A stretch of 64,000 nt of DNA from Ceratorhiza oryzae-sativae. Lineage: Eukaryota > Basidiomycota > Agaricomycetes > Cantharellales > Ceratobasidiaceae. The stretch lies in the NCBI GenBank assembly GCA_030998015.1, contig JARWMV010000056.1, forward strand, positions 35,333-99,332, in the 5' to 3' direction. Shown piece after piece: positions 33,907 through 45,324 of the stretch; position 1 is the stretch's first letter; every line of letters begins with the position of its first letter. A program made the translations under genes and the position numbers. The notes under the pieces were generated by a model. It ran no database searches, was not told the origin of the DNA, and worked only from the letters and a program-made list of their open reading frames with translations.

Positions 33907-35257
33907 CTAACGGAAACCCGGCCACAGATTCGAATCCAATGGAGGATGAGGGAAATTATGACTCAGAGGTCGCATGCCGCCTTGACCATTGTGTTTCCAT
34001 CTCGCAGGGCGGGGCGAGTACGGCACATGACGATGCTGTCCCAATATGGGGATCTCGTGACTGGGATCCCGAACGGGCCTCGGTGCCATTACAAGCGTGT
34101 TTGGGCCTGGCGGTGGAGGATAAGCAAAAGGCGATTCGGAGGTCTGGGATAAAACAGGTGAAACTGAGCCCCCGTGTACGATCAAGCTCCGACCTGGAGT
34201 GTTGAGCATCGTCGTCAGAGATCGTTCGTCCTCGCTGAATACAGATGCACAAGAGGGAGTTGGACTGGGAGCTAGAAGCGCGAGGCGAGGACGAGAGGAA
34301 GGAAGACCTCGCTCCTCAAACGGGTTGGTAAATGTCAACTTTGGGCTGACCGCAGAGTTCGGGTGGTTGTCACTGAATCTGGGCCTAGTTTCTCTCGACA
34401 GATTTGGGTAGTCCTGTACCGGCCCTGGATTGAGAGTTTGAGTAGCAACTGTGGTGACTAAAGTAGGCTTTGAAAGAGAGTCTGGGGAGCGGGGCGACCG
34501 GGGGTCGACACGAGCTTTATAGACTCGTGGTCGGGGTGGGGGCGGTGGTCGTTCTCCCTTTCTAACAAGCTCCATATAGCCCGCTTCGTGAATCTTTTGG
34601 GCGTTCTTGTATTCTAGTGGGCCCGGTGCCCCACCTATACACCCCTGCCAGTGCACTTTGAACTGCTCGCGACGTTTAGTGCTAGATTTGCACAAGTGAT
34701 TAGCCCCTGAGAGGATGGGTATTTACAAAGAGGACTAAACTCACTTGAAAGGACACTCTCTGCATTGGTACCCAAACGACGGGTCATGAACCTCTCGCTC
34801 GTGCCGCCCACGAGATGAAGGATCAGCAAAGTCGGCGGCACAGCTCTCGATGCGACACTTATGTGGCCGAGCACCAATACTACGACATATAGTTAGCTTC
34901 CCCGAATATTACAGAGGGTTTGGATACATACTGAGAATTGACATGGGTCTTGAGGGCCGTCTTCTGGTTAAATGACTTGCCGCATCCTTCGTACTGGCAT
35001 ATGTGTCTGCAGGATATTTTCAGCCGACTAATAGGAGTAATACAATAGACAGCGCACTTGGCGTTGGGATCGTGTGTCGCCGAATGTCGCTTAAAGTCGC
35101 TCTGCTTCGTCCAGATTCGCCCGCAACACTCTTGCTCGAACGGTGATCCCTTGGCTCGAGTTTTGTGGTATACGACGGGCTGGGTCCAAATCAGACAGTT
35201 GGCGCGAGCAAATGAAGTCCTAGGTCAACGTACCGAGCTACTTGGGTCCTTTCCCAT
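33907..35257 (-). CDS. C2H2 zinc-finger protein
   Basis: Five exons: 35257-35234, 35179-35058, 35006-34932, 34879-34745, 34681-33907; 1131 nt, 376 aa. Finger 2 is CQYEGCGKSFNQKTALKTH then VNSH; a classic H-x-G-x-R-P-H-K-C linker leads into finger 3 (CRIESC...H-x4-H). Finger 4 is C-x2-C-x12-H-x3-C. Finger 1 (ECCGRIWTKQSDFKRHSATH) lacks a well-placed first cysteine. Introns fall inside fingers. The C-terminal ~230 residues are Pro/Ser/Arg-rich and look disordered. Probably a nuclear DNA-binding regulator; targets unknown. Confidence 0.85.
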
Positions 35258-36300
35258 GATCAATGACTAGTGGCGCTGAGTAAATGGTGGATAATTGCGT
35301 GAAACCGCAGCGAGGAAGGGTAGATGGAACGGTCCACTCAAGAGCATCTTTATAGGCCAACCAAGACTCGACGTAGCCACTCCGCAGATGCCTAATTAGA
35401 TCCGTAGGCCCAAGCGCATGAAGGTCCATTTTTCATCCCAAGCCCGAAAACAAAGGCAGGCCTTGAGTTGGGAAGTAGGTCGAACCTGATCAGCAGTGGG
35501 TAGAGTTCTGATGAACGGCTTGGGCAGCGACAGACTTGTTTTGATAGCATTGTCGGTCGATAATACATGCGTACCGATCGAGCGGTCCATTCGCGTATTG
35601 TGAAAAAAACAATCAAAAGCACAAGTTCACTGGCGCTCCTTGTTTGCTTTGTGGTCAAACTCAGCCTGGGGATGATGTAAGCCCCCAGCGCTATTGTCCT
35701 CGAGACATCGCACTCCGAGAGGAGCGATGTCTCACCCTCAGACCGAGGAGTAAAAAAAATGATAGTGCTCGAATAACAGGATATTGAAGGGACAAGAGCA
35801 ACTCTAGACGCTACGGTGTTGTGAGGAGCATTCGATTTTTTGTGTTCGATTTGTGCCGTGGGGCTGGGGTGAAACGGGTCAGGTCTCATGATACAGAGCA
35901 TATCCACTCTGGGGAGCGCCGCCACCCGTTCTATGCCAATCCGTTCTCTAGAACGGGATGTAGTAGTGCATGGATGCGGCGTTTCAAGATATCCATCCGG
36001 GGGAAGGCCACCAGCAAGTCGCCTTTGGTCGGTTTCACGTGATCCCCCGCTGTAGACATGGTGTGGTCTGCTTAGCCACGGAAGGATACTAGGATTTGAC
36101 AGTCGATCCTCCGATGAAGATAGAATAGCGGGTCTTCGAGACCTACGAATTAGCGCATGTATGCAGTGGGGAACTTTGTATTTGATGGTGTATGTACGTT
36201 TTGCTTATTTATTCAGGGACTGTATCAGTCTAGTTATTGCTGTTCTTTGCACCTAACCAACCAAGTTTGATCGCATTAAGAGAAATCTGAGCTCATGAAA
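35258..36300. other. Intergenic, no gene seen
   Basis: A 177-codon minus frame (35392-35925) has unstructured composition and no splice partner. It overlaps the likely promoter of the zinc-finger gene and is not called. Confidence 0.45.
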
Positions 36301-36409
36301 CACCCTTGTGCCCATCCTTCTTCATTTGTGGCACGCGGGTTGGTTATCGACATCTCGTCGAGTATACCATCTGCAAAGGCGTTGTCCCACCACCCAGAAG
36401 GCGCACATG

Positions 36410-36937
36410 GCATCGCTGTCAGCTCGTTTTATGCAAGGCCTGCCACCAAAGTTGTCTGGTGTCAACATCAAAGCTACGTTCTACCACACGCACCAAACCA
36501 AGTCAATCATCGCCAGTAAGGTCAATGAGAAGAGGCTGAAACGCCAAAAATCCAAAATGTCATCCTCTGGCCCAAGTTCAAAGCACTGAAATCAACCAGC
36601 TTGTATGAGCGTGCCAAAAAACAAGCCAAAAGTCGATCAAGCCGATAAAACCTCGGAATTGTGTCTAGTCAAGTTGGAATCCTTTCGTCGCTGGAGCAAT
36701 TCCCTCATTGATAAAAAGAGCAATGAAATCAAAGCTCTGGGGCGTATACTCAATGCGTTATACCAAGCTGAAAGGGACTTGTCAAAGTGGCTAGCAGAGG
36801 CCAAGATGTTACTAGATGCAACTCATAACACGCTACAGATGGCTCAGAACCACAACCACCAGGCACGGCGTGCCTCGAATACACACGCTTGTGGATCCCC
36901 AAAACCAATCAAAAATCATTCAAGTGAGCCTGAATAG
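36410..36937 (+). CDS. Hypothetical small basic coiled-coil protein
   Basis: Two neighbouring frames: 36410-36589 (Met-Ala-Ser-Leu start, Lys-rich end) and 36605-36937 (110 codons). The second has a helical middle (FRRWSNSLIDKKSNEIKALGRILNALYQAERDLSKWL split over residues ~30-70). They could be joined by a small intron or be one broken gene. No family recognised. Low confidence that it is expressed. Confidence 0.3.
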
Positions 36938-37425
36938 CATAGTATCACGGAGGACACACCGTTGGACTCAAGGCAGCCCACCTGTTCTGGGTCTGGAGAT
37001 TTTACCAAAGTATTTCATGTGGTCAGCATCGATACATCGCGAGGCGAGCTCACTAAATGGCCTCCGAAAGATCACTGCGGTAATATCAAGTACCAAAAAT
37101 ATCTCTAGATATAAGGCTCATGTTGAGCTCGTTTGTTGTATATCACGATTCTTGCTTCGACACGAGTCTGCGACTTATATCCCACTTGTTTGGGCATCGG
37201 ATCTTGGCTGGTGACCGGTTGCACTCTTTCATTGCGCGGAGGAGAAGATATTGTAGTTCTAAACGATATATAAATTTCATTTCATAGCTCACATATACTG
37301 TAGTTCAAGGTAGGGCAAGTGAGAGCAGTCCTTGGGTCTATGCAGCGGGGGGGCGGTGGCGGTGCCCACGTGACCGCCGGAAGCAAAAGGCGAGACCCGG
37401 GCTGACCTGCGGCTAACGTCGACAG
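36938..37425. other. Intergenic, promoter side of the TFIIA gene
   Basis: No ORF of note. GC-rich toward the right end. Confidence 0.5.
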
Positions 37426-37434
37426 TATAAAAAG
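37426..37434 (+). promoter_or_regulatory. TATA box of the TFIIA gene
   Basis: TATAAAAAG begins only 17 bases before the start codon (37443). If this is the true TATA box, the 5' UTR would be unusually short or the real start would be internal. Confidence 0.5.
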
Positions 37435-37442
37435 CCACGACC

Positions 37443-38717
37443 ATGTCGAACAGGATAGTGGTGGGTTCCGGTCGTGTCCGACGCCGTATCCAGCTCACAC
37501 GATGACAGCCGCAAGTATACCGTGCGATCATCGACGATGTGATGGCCAACATCAAGGGCGAGTTTGAGGAGTTTGGCGTCGACGAGGATGTGCTGGCTCA
37601 GCTCCAGAACGTGAGCAGGTGCTGGTGCGGATGGCATTTGTGCTGATTTTACTGGACAGAAATGGGAGACAAAAGTGGTTGCGTCGAACGTGGCCCAGTT
37701 TGAGCCGCCAGCGCAGACATCGCCGCCGTCGCGCCATCCCCCGATCCACCCGACGCATCCACACCCGCCACCCCCGCCTCAGCACCACATGCACCCGGTT
37801 CCCCCGCACGCGCACCCCCCGCACGCCCCACATCCCTCGCTGCTCCAGTACCCGTACCAGCCGTACCCTCCGCCGCCCGGGTATCCGTATGCGTATCCGC
37901 CCCCACCGCAGGGATACCAGCTGCCGCCGCTCGCTGCTCCCCCGCTGCCCCAGCCGCAGCCCCCGCCGCCGGCACAACAACCCCCGCCCGCGCCCGGTCC
38001 GCGCGTCAAGATCGAGGACGACGACGCACCGCCCAGGCACGGCACGTACGCACCAAGCGCGGGGGGTGTCACCCTCTCCCGCGTTCCCCAGGTCGACGGC
38101 CCGGCCGGAGACGAGCTCGACGGTCTGGTTGGCGCCGTCATGCCCCGCTCACAGGCCGATGCCGGAGACGATGGCTGGGACGAGCTCGTCGGCACCGCCT
38201 CGGTTCCGCTTGGCCGTTTGCGCTCGACGACAGCGCCGAGTCCGCTGGAGGCCCACATGCGCACGCTCCCGGTCCCCGCCCACATCCAGCGGAGAATATT
38301 GGCCCAGGTCGACGGGTCGAGCGAAATCGACCCGGCCTCGCCTCCGCTCCAGACGCTCGACGACGGCCGTGGGACCGAGGAGATCGGAAGCGATTTGGAC
38401 GACTCCGACGAGTCGGACGCAGATGAAGTCGAGAGTACGTTTCTCGTTGTTCCTATGTGGCGCGAGCTGACGCTGATACATGTGATAGATGATGGAACTG
38501 GAGCTGAAGCGGGTGACTATGTGTTCTGTACATATGACAAGGTCCAGCGTGTCAAGAACAAGTGGAAATGCGTGCTCAAGGACGGCATGATCCACGTAAA
38601 CGGAAGGGACTATTTATTTATGAAGTGTAATGGGTGCGTTGCCGTTTGTCTGCCGCGCTGTCTGCTCCCTTGATCCGAGGCTGACCCCGTGCTTGCGACA
38701 GTGAATTCGAGTGGTAG
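37443..38717 (+). CDS. TOA1: Transcription initiation factor IIA large subunit
   Basis: Five exons: 37443-37460, 37509-37610, 37660-38434, 38489-38633, 38702-38717; 1056 nt, 351 aa. The N-terminal four-helix-bundle segment is VYRAIIDDVMANIKGEFEE then GVDEDVLAQLQNKWE. The C-terminal barrel is YVFCTYDKVQRVKNKWKCVL, then DGMIHVNGRDYLF, ending in GEFEW. These two ends define TFIIA alpha/beta (TOA1), which stabilises TBP on TATA DNA. The middle is a long His/Pro-rich linker, an acidic run (DLDDSDESDADE) before the C-terminal domain, as usual. The last exon is 16 nt. Tail to tail with RPS26. Confidence 0.93.
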
Positions 38718-38988
38718 CCCCGGCTCGCTCGATGCATCTCGAGGACCGTCCAGCTTTCAGTCTAAAAAGTGTACCATAAAACCGTCGCATCGATGTGATT
38801 TTGGATTTCAATGTAATAGATACATTTCACCCTATTCTTTAATCCCACCATCACCTGACATCCAACGGTGAGCTCAGTCTTTGCGTCCCACACGAAGAAT
38901 TCATGGACAGAAATGAATTGAGCGCATACGGGCGAAATAAACTGGGCAAACATATAGGCGCAAAGTCCCGATCCATCCTACTCCTCTC

Positions 38989-39650
38989 TCAAGCAGCTGC
39001 AGCAGCAGCCGTCTGTGCCTTGGCATCCTCGGCAGCCTGAACAGCAGGATTGATCTTCTTCCCGTCCTTGAACCGCACACGCGGCGGGGGAGCCCGGTTT
39101 CGCCTGCCCTCGCGCGATCGGACACGCACAACGTGCGAGTGGATCGCACAGCTCACGCAGTAGGCGATTTTGATATAGAGTTTGGGGAGGGTGTATTCTG
39201 TTGGAACGATAAGCAATCCGAGAGATAGCACCACGAGAGAGGGACGGAGAAAGAGACCAACCTGCGTAGACGGACGCTTCAGAGATATCTCGAACTGCCG
39301 CCGACTCGACCATGTTTCGGACGGTGAAGCGTTTGATCGCCTTGTCCTTTGGCACGCTGGATGGTGGTCTGGATCAGCTCGTGTCGTCCATGTGTGTCCA
39401 TAAAAACTCACCACCGCGAGCAGTTAGAGCACCTCACAAAGCTCGTGTGGCCACGTCCGTGCTTGTTGCGGCCGCCATTTCTTCTCTTTTTAGTCTGTCC
39501 ATCGGTTGGTTAGTGGTCATTTCGATTGGGTCCATCTGGCGTTTTGTGCGTCATCCATCCCATTTCCACCTATTCTTCCCTTCATCCCACACGTCCCCCA
39601 CAGCGATGACTACGACTTGGATGTGCCACCGAGCAACGAGCACTTACCAT
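38989..39650 (-). CDS. RPS26: 40S ribosomal protein S26 (eS26)
   Basis: Four exons: 39650-39648 (the ATG alone), 39494-39412, 39356-39262, 39197-38989; 390 nt, 129 aa. Family hallmarks: [16 protein letters not shown], the zinc-binding [46 protein letters not shown] and APPPR. The protein sits at the mRNA exit of the 40S subunit. An intron straight after the start codon is common in fungal ribosomal genes. The C-terminus ends in an Ala-rich tail. Confidence 0.95.
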
Positions 39651-39933
39651 GATGGGTCGATGTCGGGTGGGGCGGGAGGTCGTGTGGTTTGTCCTCTCGC
39701 TGGCGGGGGATCGGATGATGGGATTTGATTCCGGTATCACGTGGTCGAGTTTGGCTCGTGAGCACAGCATACTTTTGCAAAGTGTCTCTCTAATTTAGCA
39801 GATGACCGAATATCATATATCAAGTTAAAATGCTCATTTAAATCCTCACCGAGTGCTTCTACATCCGCATCCTTAAACAGTCTAGCTCCTCATTTAGACG
39901 TCGATCGTCCCAGTCATGCCAATCATCCCTGTG

Positions 39934-40430
39934 TCATAGGCCCCAGCAGACGGGGCCGGAACGGCTGTTCGGTAGATCTAAAGTATTCACACTCATCTTG
40001 GGCAGCACCGCCGTATGAATACGCTCGCCAGGTTTGTATTTGGGTTCCTTCTGACGCCTTTTAGCTCGAGTGCGCGTGACGCCCAGGTATGCCGCGCATG
40101 AGATACAGTAAGCAAGATTAGTTGCCTCATTCGAAATACAATAATCTAAAATAAGATGGTGAGCGAAGTTCAATGTTTTGCAACAAATTTGACGGACCCT
40201 GGTGTATACTACGTCACAACGTGAAAGGCCATCCGGACGAGGTGTGGTTTGATTGATTTATCCTTGGGTACACTCCAAGACAGCACGGTATTACATTACG
40301 TGAACCGAGGCAAAGTCCAGGCTTACCAGCACGCGCAGTTGGAACACCCTACCCACTTGAGGTGACCTCGACGGTGCTTCTTCTGTCGTGCATTCCTTCT
40401 CGTTTTCGGTGTTTGAGAAAGATTCACTCG
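39934..40430 (-). pseudogene. Degenerate second copy of RPS26
   Basis: Recognisable in order: RRNARQKKHRRGHLKW then GCSNCAC (about 40410-40326), CVPKDKSIKPHLVRM (about 40274-40225), and NLAYCISCAAYLGV...RRQKEPKYKPGERIHTAV (about 40125-39990). An intron is kept at the same place as in the functional gene (after the SNC-x-C motif). The [10 protein letters not shown] segment is lost, and there are stops and drift. It sits head-on behind the intact RPS26 in the same orientation, so it is an old tandem duplicate. Confidence 0.72.
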
Positions 40431-40704
40431 GATGGGTCGGTGGTTATCAAAGTGGATGATACCGACAGAGTGATAAACCTTGTATGTATGCGCCTCTGGA
40501 CAGCCTTGATGCACGGGCCGCTCAGCCCGATCATTGATCATGGACTATTTGCATATTTGATGACTCGTTTCTCGCCGCGACCACGGCCTTCGAGCGTTTG
40601 TTTCGGTTCCTAACAAGACGTCAAGTCAAGGTACCTTTATCGATGTCCTTCTATGCGTATTTGGGAGACTAAGATGTCTATCCTACCCAAGGCTTTGCTC
40701 CGCG

Positions 40705-43700
40705 ATGCCAGACGGGCCACAACAAGAAGGAACCACTCAATCGACCAATTCCGATCCTGAACAGATTGTTCTTGATTTCAATGGCGCATTGGAATATATT
40801 CGAAATATCTCTGATCCTCAACAAGCCTTGTTAACATTTTCACAGTTCTGGGGACTTATTCCATCAGGAGCTAGAGTGGAGCCAGCGGTATATGAACTCT
40901 ACAAAGAACTTCGCCAGCGACACAAGTCGGACTCTGTAGAACAAAACTGGGGTCAGCAATATCTCTCAATGCGAGTTGGTAATTTTGGTGCTACGATTTT
41001 GGAGCAATTCCAAGTGACTGGGAACCTCTCTGAGCTTGATCTGTCCATCACTTGCCTCCGTGATGCGGTTGATCTCGCTGCTCGTGCTCAAATCGTCCAA
41101 CCAGTGTTTCTATCCAACTTGGCCAATGCGCTTCTGCTTCGTTTCGAATTTAACGGCAGCATGACCGATTTGCAAGAGTCCATCGATTTTCAACAACAGG
41201 CTGTAGCGTTGACAACACCTGAAGATCCATCGCTTTTGCTTCGTCTTCGAAGCCTTGGTCTAGTTCTTAACCATCGGTTCAAGCAACTCGGCTCTCAGCA
41301 AGACCTGGAAAACGCTATAATCCATTTTAGAAAAGCTATCTCCCTCCTTCCCGAGGTCCATTCGAACCGACCGTCGATTCTCAACGACCTAGGAAATGCA
41401 CTTCGTGAACGGTTCACTCAGTTCAATAATTCGGAGGACATTGAAGAAGCAATCTCCAGTCATCGTCGGTCCTTGTCAAGTACCCCAGATGGCGATCCAG
41501 AAATGTCGGAAAGGTTGAATAGCTTGGCGATGTCTCTCGGGGCTCGATATGACCACGCTGGCCACGAGCCAGATCTTGAAGAGGCAAAGTCGTGCTTTGA
41601 GCAGGCGCTGCTTCTGACCCCCGACAGCAGTCCAGATAAGCCTGGCCGCTTCAATAACCTGGCCAATTGTCTCCAAACCCGATTCAACAGGTATCGGATC
41701 CGATCGGATCTGGACGAGGCGCTCTCGCTCCATCATTGCGCAGTCAAAATGGTATCCGAGACACATAGGCAACGGCCCACGATGATAAAATCGATGGCCG
41801 CTTTGTTTCATCTTCGCTTCGAATATTTTGGTGATTTTCAGGACATTCAGGCAGCAATTCAGCATCAGAGGCATGCGTTATCTCTACTCCCAGAAACAAC
41901 TCCATTACGTGCCAGCGTTTTGAATGAGCAAGGAGCATCCCTCATTCTTAGGTATCAACGCACGGAAGCGTCGATGACTTGAGCCAAGCGATCGAATTAC
42001 AAAGTCTTGCCCTGGCCCTCAGGTCCGGCAATGTATCTCAGCGTGCCACGTGTTTAAACAACTTGAGTAGCTCACTTTTACAACGATATGATCGCTTTGG
42101 CTTTAAAGATGATATCGATAAAGCGGTCGACTGTGCTGACCAGGCCGTCCAGTTGACACGAGATAACTCTATGCAGCGACCCTTGTATCTCAACGTCTTG
42201 GCCTCTGCTCTCTCCTTGCGTTTCGAGCGATTAAGGCAAGCAAGTGATATTGAAAAGGCAGTTTCAAGCTGCAAACTTGCCATATCCCTAACCCCTGAAA
42301 ACCACGCAAAGAAATCACAATGGCTAAATAATCTCGGGTCAATTCTCTCGGTCTGGTTTGATTTTACTGGGAAACTCGCATACTTGGACGAGGCGATCAC
42401 GTACCAGGATGAAGCTGTTCCGCTCTCTGGCGATGACCACCCTCAAAAGCCAATGTGGTTGGCGAACTTGGGAAAATCACTAGGGTCTCGGTTTGAGCTA
42501 TTGGGCGACCGGAGAGACATCAACCGATCGATCTCAAGCCATCGCTTGGCCGTCAATTTGGCGCCAAACGACTCCTCAAATGCAGGGCTGCTACTTTCCG
42601 GACTGGGTAATGCGCTTCGTCTTCGGTTCGAGCGCCTTAAACTACACTCGGACCTGGAAGAGGCCATTAGGTTTCAGAGGCAAGCTCTTGATCATACCCC
42701 CTTGGACCACGCTGCACGTCCGCTCCGGCTCAATAATTTAGCCAACTGCTTGATGGAGCAAAGTGCTTTCCTTGACGACGACTCTCGTTTCGAGGAGGCC
42801 ATAGAGCTATACCGAAAAGCCGTCGAACTCTCGAGCAACGATGATCCAAGGACCCCGATCTGGCTGAACAATTTAGGCGTGTCTGTCACGCGCCGCTACG
42901 AGCTGCTAAAGGCGCCTTCTGACCTTGATGAGGGCCTGTGCCTGCTGGAGAAAGCTGTATCAATTTGCCCCGATGATTTTCCAGAAAAGGCTCGCTGGTT
43001 GAGGAACTTGGCATACATAATTCAGTATCGAGTAGCGCAGGACCCAAAAGATATGTCCAATAGATTCTGGTTACTCAATACCCTCTTTCATTCACACCGA
43101 GCGGCAGCAGAGTGGCCAGCCATACGCATGGAGACCGCACAACACTTATCCACTTATACTGTACATTTCGGCATGGGTCCTGCAGCCCTGGCAGCGTATG
43201 GATTAGCCATGGAAACAGTACCCACATATGTTTGGCTCGGAACGACCATCAATCATCGTCGCCAGAACATTGTCCAGCTTAGAAGTCTTGCATCAGAGGC
43301 TGCTGCCGAAGCAATCAAACAAGGTCGATACGACCTCGCACTCGAATGGCTTGAAGAAGGGCGCAGTATTATTTGGAATCAACTACTGAAACTTCGCACT
43401 CCGCTTGACGCACTCCGTCAAGCAAATAATGCCCTTGCAGAACGCCTTGAGACTGTGTCTGCTGCACTGGAACATCTTAGTATGGATCCTCTTCCCGCTA
43501 GCGATTCTGCGACTGTAGAACAGACGACTAAGGCTCTTCATCAGTTCGCAATCGAAAGGGATGACTTGATTCGACGCATACATCAGCTACCAGGTTTCGA
43601 GGATTTCTTAGAACCTCTCAAACAATCAGCTCTTGTCGAAGCCGCTCATTCTAGTACAGTTGTACTGATAAACGTTCACTCTTCTCGATGTGATGCTTTG

Positions 43701-44776
43701 GCAATACCGTTGCATTCTCGAACGGTCATTCACATACCCCTGCCTGCACTTTCATACCACACCGCGGTACTGCACTCCCAGAAATGGGCACAGTCTCTAC
43801 GATTAAAAGGCGTCCAGGAGCGCGGTTTCAAAAGCCAGAGATCAGAGGGCATCGGATCGGATAGACTGTTTTGCGACATTATGGCCAGCTTATGGTCAAC
43901 CGTCGTACATCCTATACTGGATCACTTGAAATTGCTGGTAAGTGATATGAGACGATGCAGCCTCGTACTTGCTGATCTCGCAACCAGGTTGATAACGGGA
44001 AACCCTCAAAATTGCCGAGAGTAACGTGGTGTGCAACGGGACCTTTGTCCTTTCTACCGTTACACGCTGCTGGCATTTACGAATCAGGCTCGAAGGAAAA
44101 GACGTTTGAATGTGTGGTTTCTTCTTACACACCAACACTGTCCGCGTTACTCGCCAAGCCTCTCCCTCCCGCTAATTTTCGTGGTTTGCTCACTGTCAGT
44201 CAATCCACTACCGCGGGGATGTCCGCATTGCCCGGCACACTTGAGGAGCTCGACAAGGTTGAGCGCTATTTTAGTGGAATGCGCTTGACTCGCTTAGAGG
44301 GCTCTCAGGCGACGTTGAAGTCTGTTCTGGATGGGCTACACAATCATAGTTGGGCTCATCTGGCGTGCCACGCCTCGCAAAACCCCCATGATCCTACTCG
44401 TTCGGCTTTCTATTTGCATGATAAGCCACTCGATCTCGCCAATATATCTCGGTCGCCGTTCAAGGATGCTGGTTTTGCATTTCTGTCCGCCTGTCAGACC
44501 GCTACTGGTGTTGAAGAGTTATCTGACGAGGCAAGTCATCTGGCCGCTGGGATGTTGATGAGTGGGTACCCAAGCGTCATTGCGACCATGTGGTCAGTGA
44601 GGGATCAGGATGCACCCATTGTCGCGGATAAGGTATATGCAGGCCTTTTGAGTGGAGGGGTGATATCCGCTCAGAATGCTGCTCAGTCACTTCACAATGC
44701 CGTTGGTGATCTGCGAGAGAAGGTTGGTGAACAAAATTTCAGGGCTTGGGCACCATACATACATATCGGCATTTAG
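40705..44776 (+). CDS. TPR-CHAT protein (putative caspase-like protease), one frameshift
   Basis: About 15 tetratricopeptide-type repeats of ~50 residues (L-N-x-L-A/G-x-x-L-x-x-R-F, then D-L-E-x-A-I) fill residues ~90-800. A helical linker and a C-terminal CHAT domain follow. The CHAT core has WCATGPLSFLPLHAAG, the catalytic His in HLACHAS (codon 44369-44371) and Cys in LSACQTATG (44492-44494), so the active site is intact. A 50 nt intron (43938-43987) precedes the core. Near 41957 the frame slips by one base inside a repeat; adding one base restores the repeat and gives about 1340 aa. CHAT proteins are caspase relatives linked to regulated proteolysis and cell death. The substrate is unknown. 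Confidence 0.88.
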
Positions 44777-45324
44777 TTGCATCAGTTGTAGATACACTAT
44801 TTGTATGAACGAGGCGAGCTATGGTCACCCGTGAGTGTCCCGCATAAATTATGTAAAAATCGAATGTTTTGCAAGTGACATTGGGAGGGACCGCGAATGA
44901 CAGGCTTAAGCCTTAGGTTTCCATGTTTCGCGAAAAAATAGAGGGGCAGTACCGTTCAAGGCCCTCTGGCCACCCACAACACTGCGGAAACGCGGGGCCA
45001 ACGCGTTCGCAATCTGGGGCACACAAGCCCAATCTTACAGAATGTTTGATTAGCACCGAGGCCCACACCGTTGCTGTTCGGTTGCCAACAGGAAAGGATC
45101 GATAATATATAAAAATGCGCATTAACATCGCCCGGTTTAAATGCCTTCCACAGAGGAATCTAAGATCAGAATAAGCTGGGGACGACTCCGTGGGCCCGCT
45201 TCTCTTCATCACTTCCCAAAACGCTGTTCAAGATTGCGGCCAATCTCATTCCCCCGAGCGCGAGCTGCTTTTCTATGATCTTCCTCTCTCTCACTTGGCC
45301 ACCGTACTCTGGCGTCTCGAGTTG
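44777..45324. other. Intergenic, no gene seen
   Basis: Between the TPR-CHAT stop and the nuclease stop. Short frames lack support. Confidence 0.5.

Noticed and set aside
35392..35925. Minus-strand frame of 177 codons
   Set aside because: No motif, no splice partner, mixed composition; lies in the upstream region of the zinc-finger gene.
37552..38470. Long frames on both strands over the His/Pro-rich region
   Set aside because: Shadows of the GC-rich low-complexity linker of the TFIIA large subunit.
41945..41985. A 34 nt GT-AG intron that would explain the TPR-CHAT frame change
   Set aside because: Too short for this genome (introns are 48 nt or more), and removing it would delete part of a conserved repeat, whereas adding one base completes the repeat.
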